From contig NZ_JAFJYC010000001.1 in the NCBI RefSeq assembly GCF_018777395.1, positions 1,736,001 to 1,800,000 on the forward strand: a stretch of DNA of 64,000 nt. Reading direction: 5' to 3'. The notes beneath the pieces were generated by a model that searched no databases, was not told the origin of the DNA, and saw nothing but the letters and a program-made list of their open reading frames with translations. The first letter of the stretch is position 1. Every line of letters begins with the position of its first letter. Both the position numbers and the translations under genes were made by a program. Below are positions 29,630-38,259 of this stretch, one piece after another. The DNA comes from Candidatus Sodalis endolongispinus. Lineage in GTDB: Bacteria; Pseudomonadota; Gammaproteobacteria; Enterobacterales; Enterobacteriaceae.

Positions 29630-30423
29630 CGCAGCAGATCCCCGCAGGCTGGTCTGTCATGGTCCACGTCGAGCAACTGGCATATCGTACCGCAAAGTTC
29701 CGTTTGTAGGGGCCGCGCCGGGGCGAGAGTGAAGGCGTCGCCGAAGACAAACAGCGGCACCTGACGTTCTTCCGGTAAAATGCCGCCGTGGCTGCGATCG
29801 TCATTCATACCGTGATCGGCGGTTACGATGACCTGATAGCCCGCCGCTAGCCACCCCGGCAGCCAGCGCGACAGCAAGCCATCGGCGTGACGCTCGGCGT
29901 TGCGATACTGGGGCGTCGACAGACCGTGGCGATGGCCGGCGTCATCGATATTCATCGGGTGAATCAGCAGGAAGTCAGGCTGATGGCGCAAACGCAAGCT
30001 TTCTGCGTCCTCGAACACATGGGAGTCAGGGTAATGATCCGCATGATAAAAATGCCCGTACTGAATCGGCAGTGCTGGCGCCAGCGTGTGTCTGTCTTCC
30101 GCGGCATTGAAGGGTGCGCGGTTATACAGTTCACTCACCCAATGATAAGCCGCTGCCGCCGTGGTGAGTCCAGCCGCTCGCGCGAAATGGAAAATACTGC
30201 GGTGGTGCGACAGGCGGATAATCTCATTATGCACCACCCCGCTTTGCACCGGCGGCACGCCGGTGAGAATACATTCGTACAACGGACGCGATAACGACGG
30301 CAACTCGCAGGTCAGCGAGTAAAGCCGACCGCGTCCGGCGGCGCATTCGCCATGCAAGTAACCCATGGCGTCATAGGCCACCACGTAGCTGAGTCCATCC
30401 AATATCACCAAAATTGTTTTCAC
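29626..30423 (-). CDS. Alkaline-phosphatase superfamily (NPP-like) phosphodiesterase
   Basis: The 265-residue protein opens MKTILVILDGLSYVVAYDAM; the LDG Asp is a metal ligand. A nucleophile Ser region follows (ELPSLSRPLYECILTGVPPV). Later metal ligands are in IHPMNIDDAGHRHG and VIVTADHGMNDD with SHGG, the pattern of nucleotide pyrophosphatase/phosphodiesterase and phosphonoacetate hydrolase relatives. There is no signal peptide, so it is probably cytosolic, hydrolysing an imported phosphate ester or phosphonate. It is embedded in the importer operon between the binding protein and the permeases. The exact substrate is unknown. Confidence 0.82.
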   Translation of the reverse strand: MKTILVILDGLSYVVAYDAMGYLHGECAAGRGRLYSLTCELPSLSRPLYECILTGVPPVQSGVVHNEIIRLSHHRSIFHFARAAGLTTAAAAYHWVSELYNRAPFNAAEDRHTLAPALPIQYGHFYHADHYPDSHVFEDAESLRLRHQPDFLLIHPMNIDDAGHRHGLSTPQYRNAERHADGLLSRWLPGWLAAGYQVIVTADHGMNDDRSHGGILPEERQVPLFVFGDAFTLAPARPLQTELCGTICQLLDVDHDRPACGDLLR

Positions 30424-31546
30424 ACCCGTTCCTCATGCCTGTCAGCCGCGCGCGGACGGCCCCGCCGCGAGGCGCGCGACACCGGCGCCGATCCCCTGGC
30501 CGTCGACGCGGCGCCGGCGAGAAGAAGTGCCGTACCGATGGCGCGGCGCCCCAGTGAAATCTGTTTATTGCTTCATCGCCATCATCACGTTTTGCTGCCA
30601 CAGACGCGGCAGCGCTTTGGCGTTCTTTTCCCAGGCCGCGGTATCGGCTATCGGGTGGGCATTCTTATACTGTTCCTCGGGCAGCAGTTTCGCCTGGACG
30701 TCATCCGGCAGCGTCAGGTGCTCGACGCGAATCGGACGGGCGTAGCCGCGGGCCAAATTGATTTGCCCCGCGTCCGAGAAAATGTATTCGCGGGCGAATT
30801 TGGCGGCGTTAGGATGTTTGGCGTATTTGTTGATGATGGTGCTGTAGCCGGAGGTGATGGTGCCATCGGCAGGGATCAGCACTTCAAACCGGGTTTTATC
30901 AATGGTGTCGCGGTAGTTCAGGCCGTTAAAGTCCCAGATGATCCCGACGTCAACTTCCCCTTTCTCCAGCGCGGCGATAGTGGGATCGTTCAAGCCCAGC
31001 CGTCCGGATTCGGCCAGTTTGGCAAAGAAATCGAGACCCGGTTGCAGATTCGTTTCGTTGCCGCCCATGGCATAAGCGGCCGCCAGCACGCCGTTTACCG
31101 CTTGTGCCGCGGTGCCGACATCTCCCAAGGCGACCTTATAATCGCCCTTGAGCAGATCCGCCCAGCTATGGGGAATGACCTTCACCGTCTGCTTATTGAC
31201 GATAAAAGCAATGGTGCCGGTGTAGGCTACCGCCCAGTGCCCGTCTTTATCTTTCGCCCAGGCAGGAATTTGATCCCAGGTGCTGGGTTTATAGGGTTGC
31301 GTCACCCCTTTTTGTACCGCCAGCGGGGCAAAGGAGACGCCGACATCGCCGATATCGGCGCTGGCATTATTCTTTTCCGCCAGAAATTTGGCGATTTCCT
31401 GCGCGGAACTCATATCTGTATCGCTGTGCTGTATCTGGTATTGGCTGGCCAAATCCTGCCAGGTCTGTTTCCAGTTGGCCCATGATTTATCCCCCTGAAA
31501 CACCAGACAGTAGCTGTATCTCCAGATAAGAGATAGGCTTGAATAT

Positions 31547-31929
31547 ATGTCTAACACTAACGCCAATTTTGATATGACCGGGATCCCGTTAGGTCAAGAA
31601 GTCCGTAAACGTAAAACTCCTCAGGAAAAAATGGCCATTATTCAGCAGAGGATGGAGCCCGGCATGAATGTCTCCCATCTCGCACGACTGCACGGTATCC
31701 AGCCCAGCTAAGTGGAAAAAGCAATATCAGGAAGGCAGCCTCACCGCCGTGGCTGCCGGGAGGACGTCCTGCCTCTGAGCTTGTAGCTGCATTGAAGCAG
31801 GTCCGGGAGCTCCAGCGCCTTCTGGGTAAGAAGACGATGGAGATTGAGATCCTAAAAGAAGCCGTGGAGTACGGCCAGTCACGAAAATGGATAGCGCACG
31901 CGCCCTTGTTGCCAAAGGCCGGGGAATAG
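31547..31929 (+). pseudogene. IS2-type orfA, with deletions
   Basis: Starts at ATG 31547 like the other copies ([19 protein letters not shown]). It loses the LLF of the helix-turn-helix region near 31709, where the deletion causes an early stop (QPS then TAA-like AGCTAAG). The zipper part [20 protein letters not shown] is present downstream. Confidence 0.85.
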
Positions 31930-32762
31930 CACAGGTCAGCCGCGCCATGAGCGTGTCGCGTGCGCCGCTGTCACTGCGGATTAAGCGTTCTGCCGACTGG
32001 CAGGACAGGCGCTGTAACCGGCGTAATGACGAAGCAGACGCTGGAATACTGTCGGACATCCTCGACATCATCAGCGATATGCCCAGCTACGACTATCGGC
32101 GGGTGTGGGGCATCCTGTGTAAACAACGTCGCGCAGAGGGACTGCCGCCGGTAAATGCGAAACGACTTTACAGGATCATGTGTGAGCATAACCTGCTGTT
32201 ATTACATTGAAAACCATAGCGGCCGAGGCGTGAGCATAAGTGCAGGATCGCGGTGGCAGAAAGCGATATTCGCTGGTGTTCAGATGGCTTCGAGTTCGGC
32301 TGCGACAACGGTGAAAAACTGCGGGTCACGTTCGCACTGGACTGCTGCGACAGAGAGGCCATAGACTGGGCTGCGAGCACTGTAGGCTACGACAGTTCGA
32401 CCGTGCAGGATGTGATGCTGAGGTCGGTAGAAAAGCGCTTCGGCGACAGGTTACCCGATACAGCGGTGCAGTGGTTGACGGACAACGGTTCAGCGTATAC
32501 CGCGCATGAAACGCAGAGGTTCGCCAGAGAACTGGATCTGGAGCCCTGCACAACAGCGGTGAGCAGCCCGCAGAGAATGGCCGAACGGTTCGTGAAGACG
32601 ATGAAGGAAGACTATATCGAGTTCATGCCAAAACCGGATGCGAGAACAGCCCTGCGAAACCTTGCAGCAGCGTTCACGCATTACAATGAAAACCATCCGC
32701 ACAGCGCGCTGGGATATCACTCTCCGAGAGAATACCGGCGGCAGCGTGCTTCGTTAACTTAA
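31887..32762 (+). pseudogene. IS2-type orfB (integrase-core transposase) with internal stops
   Basis: [21 protein letters not shown] begins at 31887. A TGA at 32208-32210 follows NLLLLH at the same codon as in the copy at 8924-9805, and a TAG follows three codons later. The DDE core resumes ([31 protein letters not shown]). SNG before MAERFVK, close to the catalytic Glu, is partly deleted. Confidence 0.92.
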
Positions 32763-32943
32763 GATACAAAAGCTGTACGGAGATGGCGGGGCAAGATCAC
32801 CGCCTGCGCCAGCGCCGCCACGTCGTCGGCCGCTGCGGCATAGCCTGCCTGGCCGATGGCCAGCAGCGCTGTCGTTAACACAGAAGCGTACAAAAATTTC
32901 ATAGCTGAAGCTCCGCTTAGAGGATGAAATTGCCTGGCCGTAC

Positions 32944-32960
32944 TGATCTAGTCAATCTAG
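32944..32960. promoter_or_regulatory. Candidate operator in the divergent importer/regulator gap
   Basis: TGATCTAGTCAATCTAG contains two ATCTAG direct repeats and a near-palindrome, lying between the binding-protein start (32902) and the GntR-type regulator start (33083). GntR/UTRA regulators often bind CTAG-centred palindromes. The match is suggestive only. Confidence 0.25.
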
Positions 32961-33082
32961 CGCAGCGGGATGAATATTTGATGACAGCCGCTCTTGGGGC
33001 CGTTTTTTTGTTATGGTTTCTTTAACGCTGCCGCTGCTGGCGAAAAACCGAGCACTCAAATACAGACATAGCGGTGATCAAC

Positions 33083-33821
33083 ATGCTCATTGAGAAGGCG
33101 TTCTCCCCCGGAGAGAGCGCGCGCTACAGGACGGTGGATGCCATCTGCCAGACAATCGCCGACTATAAACGCCGGTCGGTTGGGCCATAACGACCGTCTG
33201 CCGGCAGAGCGGATGATGAGCGCGCACTTTGCCACTACCCGCATCACCCTGCGTGAAGCGCTGGGGCAGCTTGAGGCCAGAGGGGTCATTTATCGCGAAG
33301 AGCGGCGCGGCTGGTTCGGCGGGCCGCCGCGAGTGGTGTATAACCCGCTGCAGCGCAGCCATTTCCACGCTATGGCGCGTGATCAGGGGCGACGTCCGGC
33401 CACGTTAGTACTGGACGCGCGGGAGGTGGAAGCGCCGGCAATGCTATGCGGGCTGCTCGCGCTGCCGCCGGCCGCCAGGGTTTACCGTATCCGTCGGGTA
33501 CGGCAGATCGATGGCCGGGCGGTGCTGTACGTAGAGCATTATCTGAATCCGGCCTTTTTTCCGGCGATATTGCAGCAGGATCTCACCGCCTCGCTGACCG
33601 AACTCTACGCCACTCGTTATGATATTCGCTACGGGCGGGTGCGCTTCGATATGTGTCCCACTACCTTCCCGGCGGCGGCGTCATTGGCGTTGAAAGTCGC
33701 GGAAAACAGTCCGGCGCTCTTTATTACTCGCATCAACCGCGACCAGCATGGCCGCATCATCGATTGCGATCTGGAGTATTGGCGCTACGATGCCCTGCAC
33801 GTCAGCGTTGAGGCTCAATGA
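33083..33821 (+). pseudogene. GntR family regulator with UTRA domain, frameshifted
   Basis: The wHTH begins in one frame (MLIEKAFSPGESARYRTVDA, then ICQTIADYKRRS, from 33083) and continues in another from about 33170 (GRLGHNDRLPAERMMSAHFA, then TRITLREALGQLEARGVIYREER). The UTRA ligand-binding domain is complete from about LVLDAREVEAPA to CDLEYWRYDALHV. One or two bases are missing or extra near 33170-33180. It is divergent from the importer operon, the usual place for its regulator, and resembles the PhnR-type regulators of phosphonate uptake. A shortened protein from 33213 would lack part of the DNA-binding helix set. Confidence 0.85.
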
Positions 33822-33868
33822 CCTCGCGCCACAGACACGGGATGGCGTACTCTCAAACATGGCAGAAG

Positions 33869-33973
33869 CCCGACGGCGGCAAAGTCAGCCGCCACGGCAC
33901 GCTCCCGATGGCGGCAAAATCAGCCACTACGGCACGCTCCCGATGACGGCAAAATCAGCCACCATGGCACACG
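33869..33973. repeat. Three tandem 35-base repeats
   Basis: Units start at 33869, 33904 and 33939, each CCCGA(C/T)G(G/A)CGGCAAA(A/G)TCAGCC then CACGGCACGCT or a close variant. They differ at a few positions each. They lie after the GntR-type pseudogene, before the minus-strand SDR cluster. No IS or CRISPR features are seen (no spacers). Confidence 0.9.
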
Positions 33974-34114
33974 TGTGACGGGCGGCAGGAGGCTGTGGCG
34001 TCAGACCTGCCGTGGCCAGCCCAGCCTCCTCGTTAGATTGCCTCGCCGAGGGCAAAAAGCCCGTATCGCTTACGCCGCCGCCACGCGGCATGCAGCGGCA
34101 GCGCAACCGTCAGG

Positions 34115-34886
34115 TTAAAACGCCTCCGACAACTGGCGGGGCCGCCCGTCAGACGCGGTAGCGCCACCGTCCACCGGCAGGTTCACGCCGGTGATAAAAC
34201 TGGCGTCATCGCTGGCCAGAAACACCATCGCGGAGGAAAACTCGCTGGCTTCTCCGATGCGCGCCATGGGGATATGCGGATGAAAATCATCGCCACTATC
34301 GGTGGCAAACCCCGACGTCATACCGCTCATGGCCAGGCTGGGACAAACCGAATTTACCCGTATACCATCGGCGGCATGGTCCAGCGCCATCGTGCGCGTC
34401 ATAATGGGTAACCGCGCCCTTGGCGGCGCAATGATGCTCGATGCTCAAGTCTATGCTCTGACCCGACACCGAAGCATTATTGACGATGCAACCGCGGCTG
34501 GCGATAAGATGCGGCAACGCCAGCGTCGAACAAGCCAGAACGCCGTCAATATTCACCGCGGCCGCCTTATGCCCATGCTCCGGGTTGCTCTGCCGCTCGG
34601 TGGCGGGTATCCGCACTCCCGCATTATTTACCAGTACATCTATGCGGCCATAACGCGCCATCACCTGGTGGCCTATCATCGATTCCACCGCATGCCTGTC
34701 GGACACATCCGCCTGCACTACCATTTGTCGGTCGGGCGCCAGGCGAGCGGCGACATGCTGTAATTTATGTATCCGACGGCTCACTAACACGACCGTCGCA
34801 CCTTCCTGGGCGAAACGTTCCACCGCTGATGCACCGATACCGTTGGACGCACCGGTGACCAGCACCACTTTCCGCTGAAAACGCAT
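34115..34886 (-). pseudogene. Short-chain dehydrogenase/reductase, frameshifted and lacking the catalytic Tyr
   Basis: The Rossmann motif VVLVTGASNGIGASA, VLVNNAGVR (NNAG) and the Ser region IVNNASVSGQS are present. The YxxxK site reads HCAAKGAV, with His in place of Tyr. Near 34400 the frame shifts; the second frame carries MTRTMALDHAADGIRVNSVC and ends FITGVNLPVDGGATASDGR. It is the last gene of a minus-strand cluster, 18 bases after the DUF1349 gene. The substrate is unknown. Two independent lesions indicate a dead gene. Confidence 0.88.
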
Positions 34887-34903
34887 GGTTGTAGCTCCTT
34901 TGA

Positions 34904-35515
34904 TTAGCTGATACAGGCTTCGCTTCCGGCAGCCTGCAGTTTAATGCCGCTAAAGCGGGCAACAAGCCCCGCCTTATCGGGGCAGGCGGCGTAAACCCCC
35001 CACAGTAGCGGCGCACGGCCGACAGGGCACGGGCTGATGCGGACCACCCGTAAATCCCCGCCCGATCCGCCCGCCGACAGCACCAGCGCCCCCTGGCGCA
35101 GGCTGATTTTGAAAAACAACCGCTGGCTCTGGGCCCCCGGCCACTCGATACCCGACCAGTCGGACAGCCCCGCGCGCGTTGCCGCCACGCCGAGCCAGGT
35201 CGCATTGTCCGGTTCGCGTTCGGCGCAAAATTTAATCCACTCGTCGGCGGACAAGCGAACCATCAGCCCGGCCTGGTCATAGCAATGGCGCGGCCGGAAA
35301 TGCACGCAGGCGCAAATCTCGGCATCGCCGCTAACTTCGCTTAATAGCGCATGCCCATTGTCAGCGTTATGGCCAGACCAGGTCTGGCGCCAGAAATTTG
35401 TCCCGGCGGCCGGGCAGATAGATACCCCCGTCGGCCCGATAAACATTTTGCCGGCAGGATTGAGCGCCACCATGCGACTACCGGGGGGACGAAGAGAGAA
35501 CGCCTCAGCTGCCAT
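34904..35515 (-). CDS. DUF1349 family protein (concanavalin-like fold)
   Basis: The 203-residue protein shows DUF1349 features: NFWRQTWSGHNADNGHAL, the CYDQAGLMVRLSADEWIKFCAE strand pair with D-Q-AG-L, and RFFKISLRQGALVL-like segments. The fold is a lectin-like beta-sandwich; function is unknown and the family often accompanies carbohydrate genes. It overlaps the Dabb gene upstream by 11 bases and precedes the SDR by 18, so it belongs to the same operon. The frame is intact. Confidence 0.78.
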   Translation of the reverse strand: MAAEAFSLRPPGSRMVALNPAGKMFIGPTGVSICPAAGTNFWRQTWSGHNADNGHALLSEVSGDAEICACVHFRPRHCYDQAGLMVRLSADEWIKFCAEREPDNATWLGVAATRAGLSDWSGIEWPGAQSQRLFFKISLRQGALVLSAGGSGGDLRVVRISPCPVGRAPLLWGVYAACPDKAGLVARFSGIKLQAAGSEACIS

Positions 35516-35837
35516 CGGTATCGTCCTCCGCCAACCGGTCGAAAACTAACAGCGAATCGACCCCCTGCGCCAATGCCGGCAACAGAACGTCATCGCTGAC
35601 CGAATGATGATGTGGATGCGCCATATACTCGTCCAGCGCTGCCCTATCGTCGAACCACAGCGCAAGCATGTGGTGGAAACCTTTATCGCGCTGCACGCAG
35701 CTGCGGTTTTCGTGCCAGCGCGCGCGTTTGATGCCCGGGATATGCTGCCGCATGGCCAACAGCGCCTGCGCTACTGACTGAATCGTTTCTTGTGTAGCAT
35801 TGTGACGGAATTGCAGAAAGACATTGTGCTCTATCAT
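35505..35837 (-). CDS. Dabb (stress-responsive A/B barrel) domain protein
   Basis: The 110-residue protein fits the Dabb fold: an IEHNVFLQFRHNATQETIQS opening, GIKRARWHENRS, FHHMLALWFDDRAALDEYMA and HPHHHSVSDDVLLPAL. Dabb proteins are small ferredoxin-like barrels, often dimeric, some acting as cyclases or with heme, flavin or polyketide substrates. AGGAGGGTTC lies before the ATG, a strong ribosome site. The gene starts the DUF1349-SDR part of the cluster and is downstream of the 41-codon ORF. Confidence 0.82.
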   Translation of the reverse strand: MIEHNVFLQFRHNATQETIQSVAQALLAMRQHIPGIKRARWHENRSCVQRDKGFHHMLALWFDDRAALDEYMAHPHHHSVSDDVLLPALAQGVDSLLVFDRLAEDDTDGS

Positions 35838-35917
35838 GAACCCTCCTGGTTGTGGCTTTCCTTATCAGCACCGGCGGCAATGCTGCTGCCGCCGGTTTGC
35901 CGTTCTGCTGGCCGTCG

Positions 35918-36043
35918 TCACGGTGGCGGTGACGTTTTTTTTACCGATTTGGCCGGCATATAGTTGCGCTGCATATAGCGATTTGTCGAAATAAACGCTG
36001 CCACCAGCGTCATAACAAAATGTTTAGTTTCATGTTTATCCAT
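35918..36043 (-). CDS. 41-residue ORF with a very strong ribosome site
   Basis: ATG 36043 follows AAGGGGGAGGT directly, one of the strongest ribosome sites in the window. The peptide begins MDKHETKHFVMTLVAAFIST, then carries NRYMQRNYMPAKSVKK and ends in TSPPP. It is basic, with a short hydrophobic patch (FVMTLVAAFI) too short to be a convincing membrane helix. It lies between the 101-residue protein and the Dabb gene on the same strand. I recognise no family. It could be a peptide precursor, a leader or a small structural protein. Confidence 0.45.
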   Translation of the reverse strand: MDKHETKHFVMTLVAAFISTNRYMQRNYMPAKSVKKTSPPP

Positions 36044-36086
36044 ACCTCCCCCTTGCCTTAAAAGACCCGAGAACCTTACCCCGGGA

Positions 36087-36392
36087 TTATCCGCCGCCCC
36101 CCGTCTGGCCGGGTGACATCAAGACACAGCTCCACCTGCCGGGCAACGGCGGGTTATAAAAAAATGCATCAGGCAACTGACGCAGGTCGGTCTTTTTACC
36201 CGGCAACGTGGCGAAGAACGCCCGCTGCTGGTCGACATAACTCTGCGTCTGCCAGAAAATGGATTGCGTACAGCTCAATAGGGAGTCCATTAGCGTCGTC
36301 CATTGCGGCCATGCGTGATAGTGCGAAATCAGTTTCGCCGGGAAGCACAGTTTTCCCGGACCCGGCTTGACGACCGCGACCATACTAGTCAT
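36087..36392 (-). CDS. Unrecognised 101-residue protein
   Basis: It starts at ATG 36392, overlapping the aminotransferase stop by eight bases (MTSMVAVVKPGPGKLCFPAK). The sequence is aromatic-rich, with HYHAWPQWTTLMDSLLS and DAFFYNPPLPGRW, ends in glycines and contains three cysteines. No signal peptide or membrane helix is visible. The overlap implies translational coupling to the aminotransferase. Function unknown. Confidence 0.6.
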   Translation of the reverse strand: MTSMVAVVKPGPGKLCFPAKLISHYHAWPQWTTLMDSLLSCTQSIFWQTQSYVDQQRAFFATLPGKKTDLRQLPDAFFYNPPLPGRWSCVLMSPGQTGGGG

Positions 36393-37777
36393 CCTCCGCG
36401 CTGGCCAGGGCGGTGAAGACCTGATCGAGAAGGGTTAGCATGCGTTCCATCTCCTCAAAACCAATATCCAGCCACGGAGATAATTTGATTTTTTCGTCGT
36501 AATAGCCGCCGCTATTGAGGATCAGACGCAGCGTCTCTCCCTGGTAGATATAATCATTATCCTGCACCAGCGTGACCGCCTGTTTCCCCGCATTACGCCA
36601 GGGCAGACCGTCTGGCGTCGCGAAGGACACGCTAAATAACATCCCCAACCCCTCAATCTGTTGAATGAACGGATAGTGCTGCTTCAAGCGCCGCAATCCG
36701 CCCAGAAAATAGTCTGACTTCTGCGACAATCGCGGTTCATAATCCTGAGCAGTCATATAGCGCCAGGTTTGTAACGCGGCGGCGGTCCCCAGGGAGTGAT
36801 TAGCAAAATGGCTATGGGCGTGGCCGGGGGTGAAAATATCGCGGCTGACCAATTCTTCCCGAGCCCAAACAGCGCTGAGCGGGCTAAGGCCGTTGGTGAG
36901 TGATTGACCCAGGGTGATAATATCTGGAACGATATCGTAATGTTCAAACGCAAACAATTTTCCCGGACGGAACATCCCCACCTGTATTTCATCATCGACG
37001 ATAAGTATTCCGCGTTTTTGCATCTCCGGCACAAACTGGCGGAAGAAATCCCTAGGCGGCACCGTGTATCCCCGGCACTGACAGAATTCCAGGAAAAACG
37101 CGCCTATTTCATTACTATTGTCGCTGGCGAGACCGTAAAAATCATTTTCCGTTGCCCGCGAGATCATTTTTCCGCAATAACAGTCGCACTCGCCAGGCTG
37201 TTTGTCATAATAACATTGTCCGCAATTCGCGTTAGGAAACATAATCGCCCGATCGGCAAATTCGCCGTAGGCCTGGCAGTAACGGTGACTGCTGGACAAG
37301 CCGGACACCGTCAGAGAACAGCCATGATATCCGCCCATAAGCGTAGCCATACGGTTACGCCCGGTATTCTTGCGCACGATTTTTAGCGCATCCTCCACCG
37401 CCAACGTTGAAGCCGACCCGGCCATGCAGCCCGGTGCGCTGATAAATCGCTTGGCAAATTTCTTCCGCCTGCAGCAGTTTTTCTTCGTGCAGATAGTCTC
37501 CGCTAATCTGCGGCAGCTTATGCAGTTGGCGCTCTACCGCTTGTTCTATTTCACGATTGCGATAGCCGAAATTACAGCTGGAGTGCCACATTTGACTATC
37601 GATGTAAATATTACCATGAATGTCAATAACCCGATCGCCCAGGCAGCTGTCGGCGACAATCGGCCGCGCTTGATAATGCACCGTGTCGCCCCAGGACATA
37701 TATTTATCATCCAGTCGATACAATGCAATATTCTTCAGCCCCAGTTCTCCGGATTGTGGAACACGAAAGCTCGTCAT
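36385..37777 (-). pseudogene. Class III PLP aminotransferase, frameshifted and lacking the PLP lysine
   Basis: The N-terminal frame from ATG 37777 (MTSFRVPQSGELGLKNIALY) has VIDIHGNIYIDSQMWHSSCN and NREIEQAVERQLHKLPQ. Near 37410 it shifts to a second frame with the G-S-A-S cofactor-binding turn (AGSASTLAVEDALKIVRKNT), ILIVDDEIQVGMFRPGKLFA and the site where PLP should bind. There the usual GKSLTNG reads GQSLTNG (CAA for AAA), so the Schiff-base lysine is missing. A Cys-rich insert NCGQCYYDKQPGECDCYCGK follows the YHG segment, unusual though comparable to metal-binding inserts in some GABA-type aminotransferases. It is the first gene of the cluster. Confidence 0.88.
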
Positions 37778-38259
37778 GAGTCACCCTCATCATGAAATAA
37801 AAACAGGAAGCATCCATTCGCCTGTTTGATGCATAAAAAAGCTGACCGCATGGCTAATTTTGCGTGACTTAATGGATTCAGCTCCTTGACCAGGATCAAC
37901 TTTATGCGGCAGGAAATTAAAGGCAACAGCAATATGTTATTGCCACAAATTACTTAGCTGAATATTAGTTATTAATGTAAACAACAAAGGAACATTATTA
38001 TGGAATAATTGATGACAAAGGCGAAGTGAATATCGTTTATTAACAGGACAAGAGATGTTGCCAACAACAGCGGGCAGCAGCGATGCCGGACAAATCGCCA
38101 TGCTTCCCGTTCCGATGCTGGCTATCGCCGGGGAGTGCGCATACCGGGAGTATTGCCGCCGTGGAAGCTGCCGCGACAGGTGGTTTACGCCAGCAACAAA
38201 AGAGCGACGTGCAGCTTATGCGCACGCCTCAGACGACGGCCAGGGGTGCGCCACGGGCG
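37778..38259. other. Gap upstream of the aminotransferase cluster, next to the metH end
   Basis: The half next to the aminotransferase (to about 38040) is AT-rich and probably regulatory; the half next to metH is GC-rich and shows no convincing frame with a ribosome site. An FNR-like site is annotated separately. Confidence 0.5.
37886..37899. promoter_or_regulatory. FNR-like site upstream of the aminotransferase cluster
   Basis: TTGACCAGGATCAA fits the FNR consensus TTGAT-N4-ATCAA with one mismatch. It lies about 109 bases upstream of the aminotransferase start. A single match in AT-rich DNA is weak evidence. Confidence 0.35.

Larger units (their letters stand above)
31483..32799 (+). mobile_element. 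IS2-type (IS3 family) element, full length with small deletions
   Basis: The element is 1317 bases. The left end reads TGATTTATCCCCCTGAAACA and the right end, reversed, TGATCTTGCCCCGCCATC. It differs from the copy at 8887-10220 by small deletions: about nine bases near 31709, further bases near 31760-31770, and six near 32573. It sits inside the binding-protein gene, in the opposite orientation to it. Flanks GGCCCA and CCGCC show no target duplication. Both ORFs are defective. Confidence 0.93.
30565..32902 (-). pseudogene. Periplasmic substrate-binding protein of the importer, split by IS2-type element
   Basis: The 5' end is at ATG 32902, after GGAGCTTCAGCT. It encodes a signal peptide (MKFLYASVLTTALLAIGQAG, then YAAAADDVAALAQA) and stops at the IS right end (32799). 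The rest continues beyond the other end from 31482 down to 30565: WANWKQTWQDLASQYQIQH, then GTIAFIVNKQTVKVIPHSW and RYARPI-like C-terminal segments. It is a family 1/6 extracellular binding protein like PhnS/ThiB. The bases flanking the IS do not rejoin in frame and no target duplication is seen, so a few bases may be missing. Substrate by context: phosphonate or phosphate ester. Confidence 0.88.

Noticed and set aside
30352..31485. 377-codon plus-strand frame
   Set aside because: Antisense to the binding-protein and phosphodiesterase-like genes.
33869..33973. CRISPR-like array
   Set aside because: The three 35-base units are directly adjacent without spacers and no cas genes are near.
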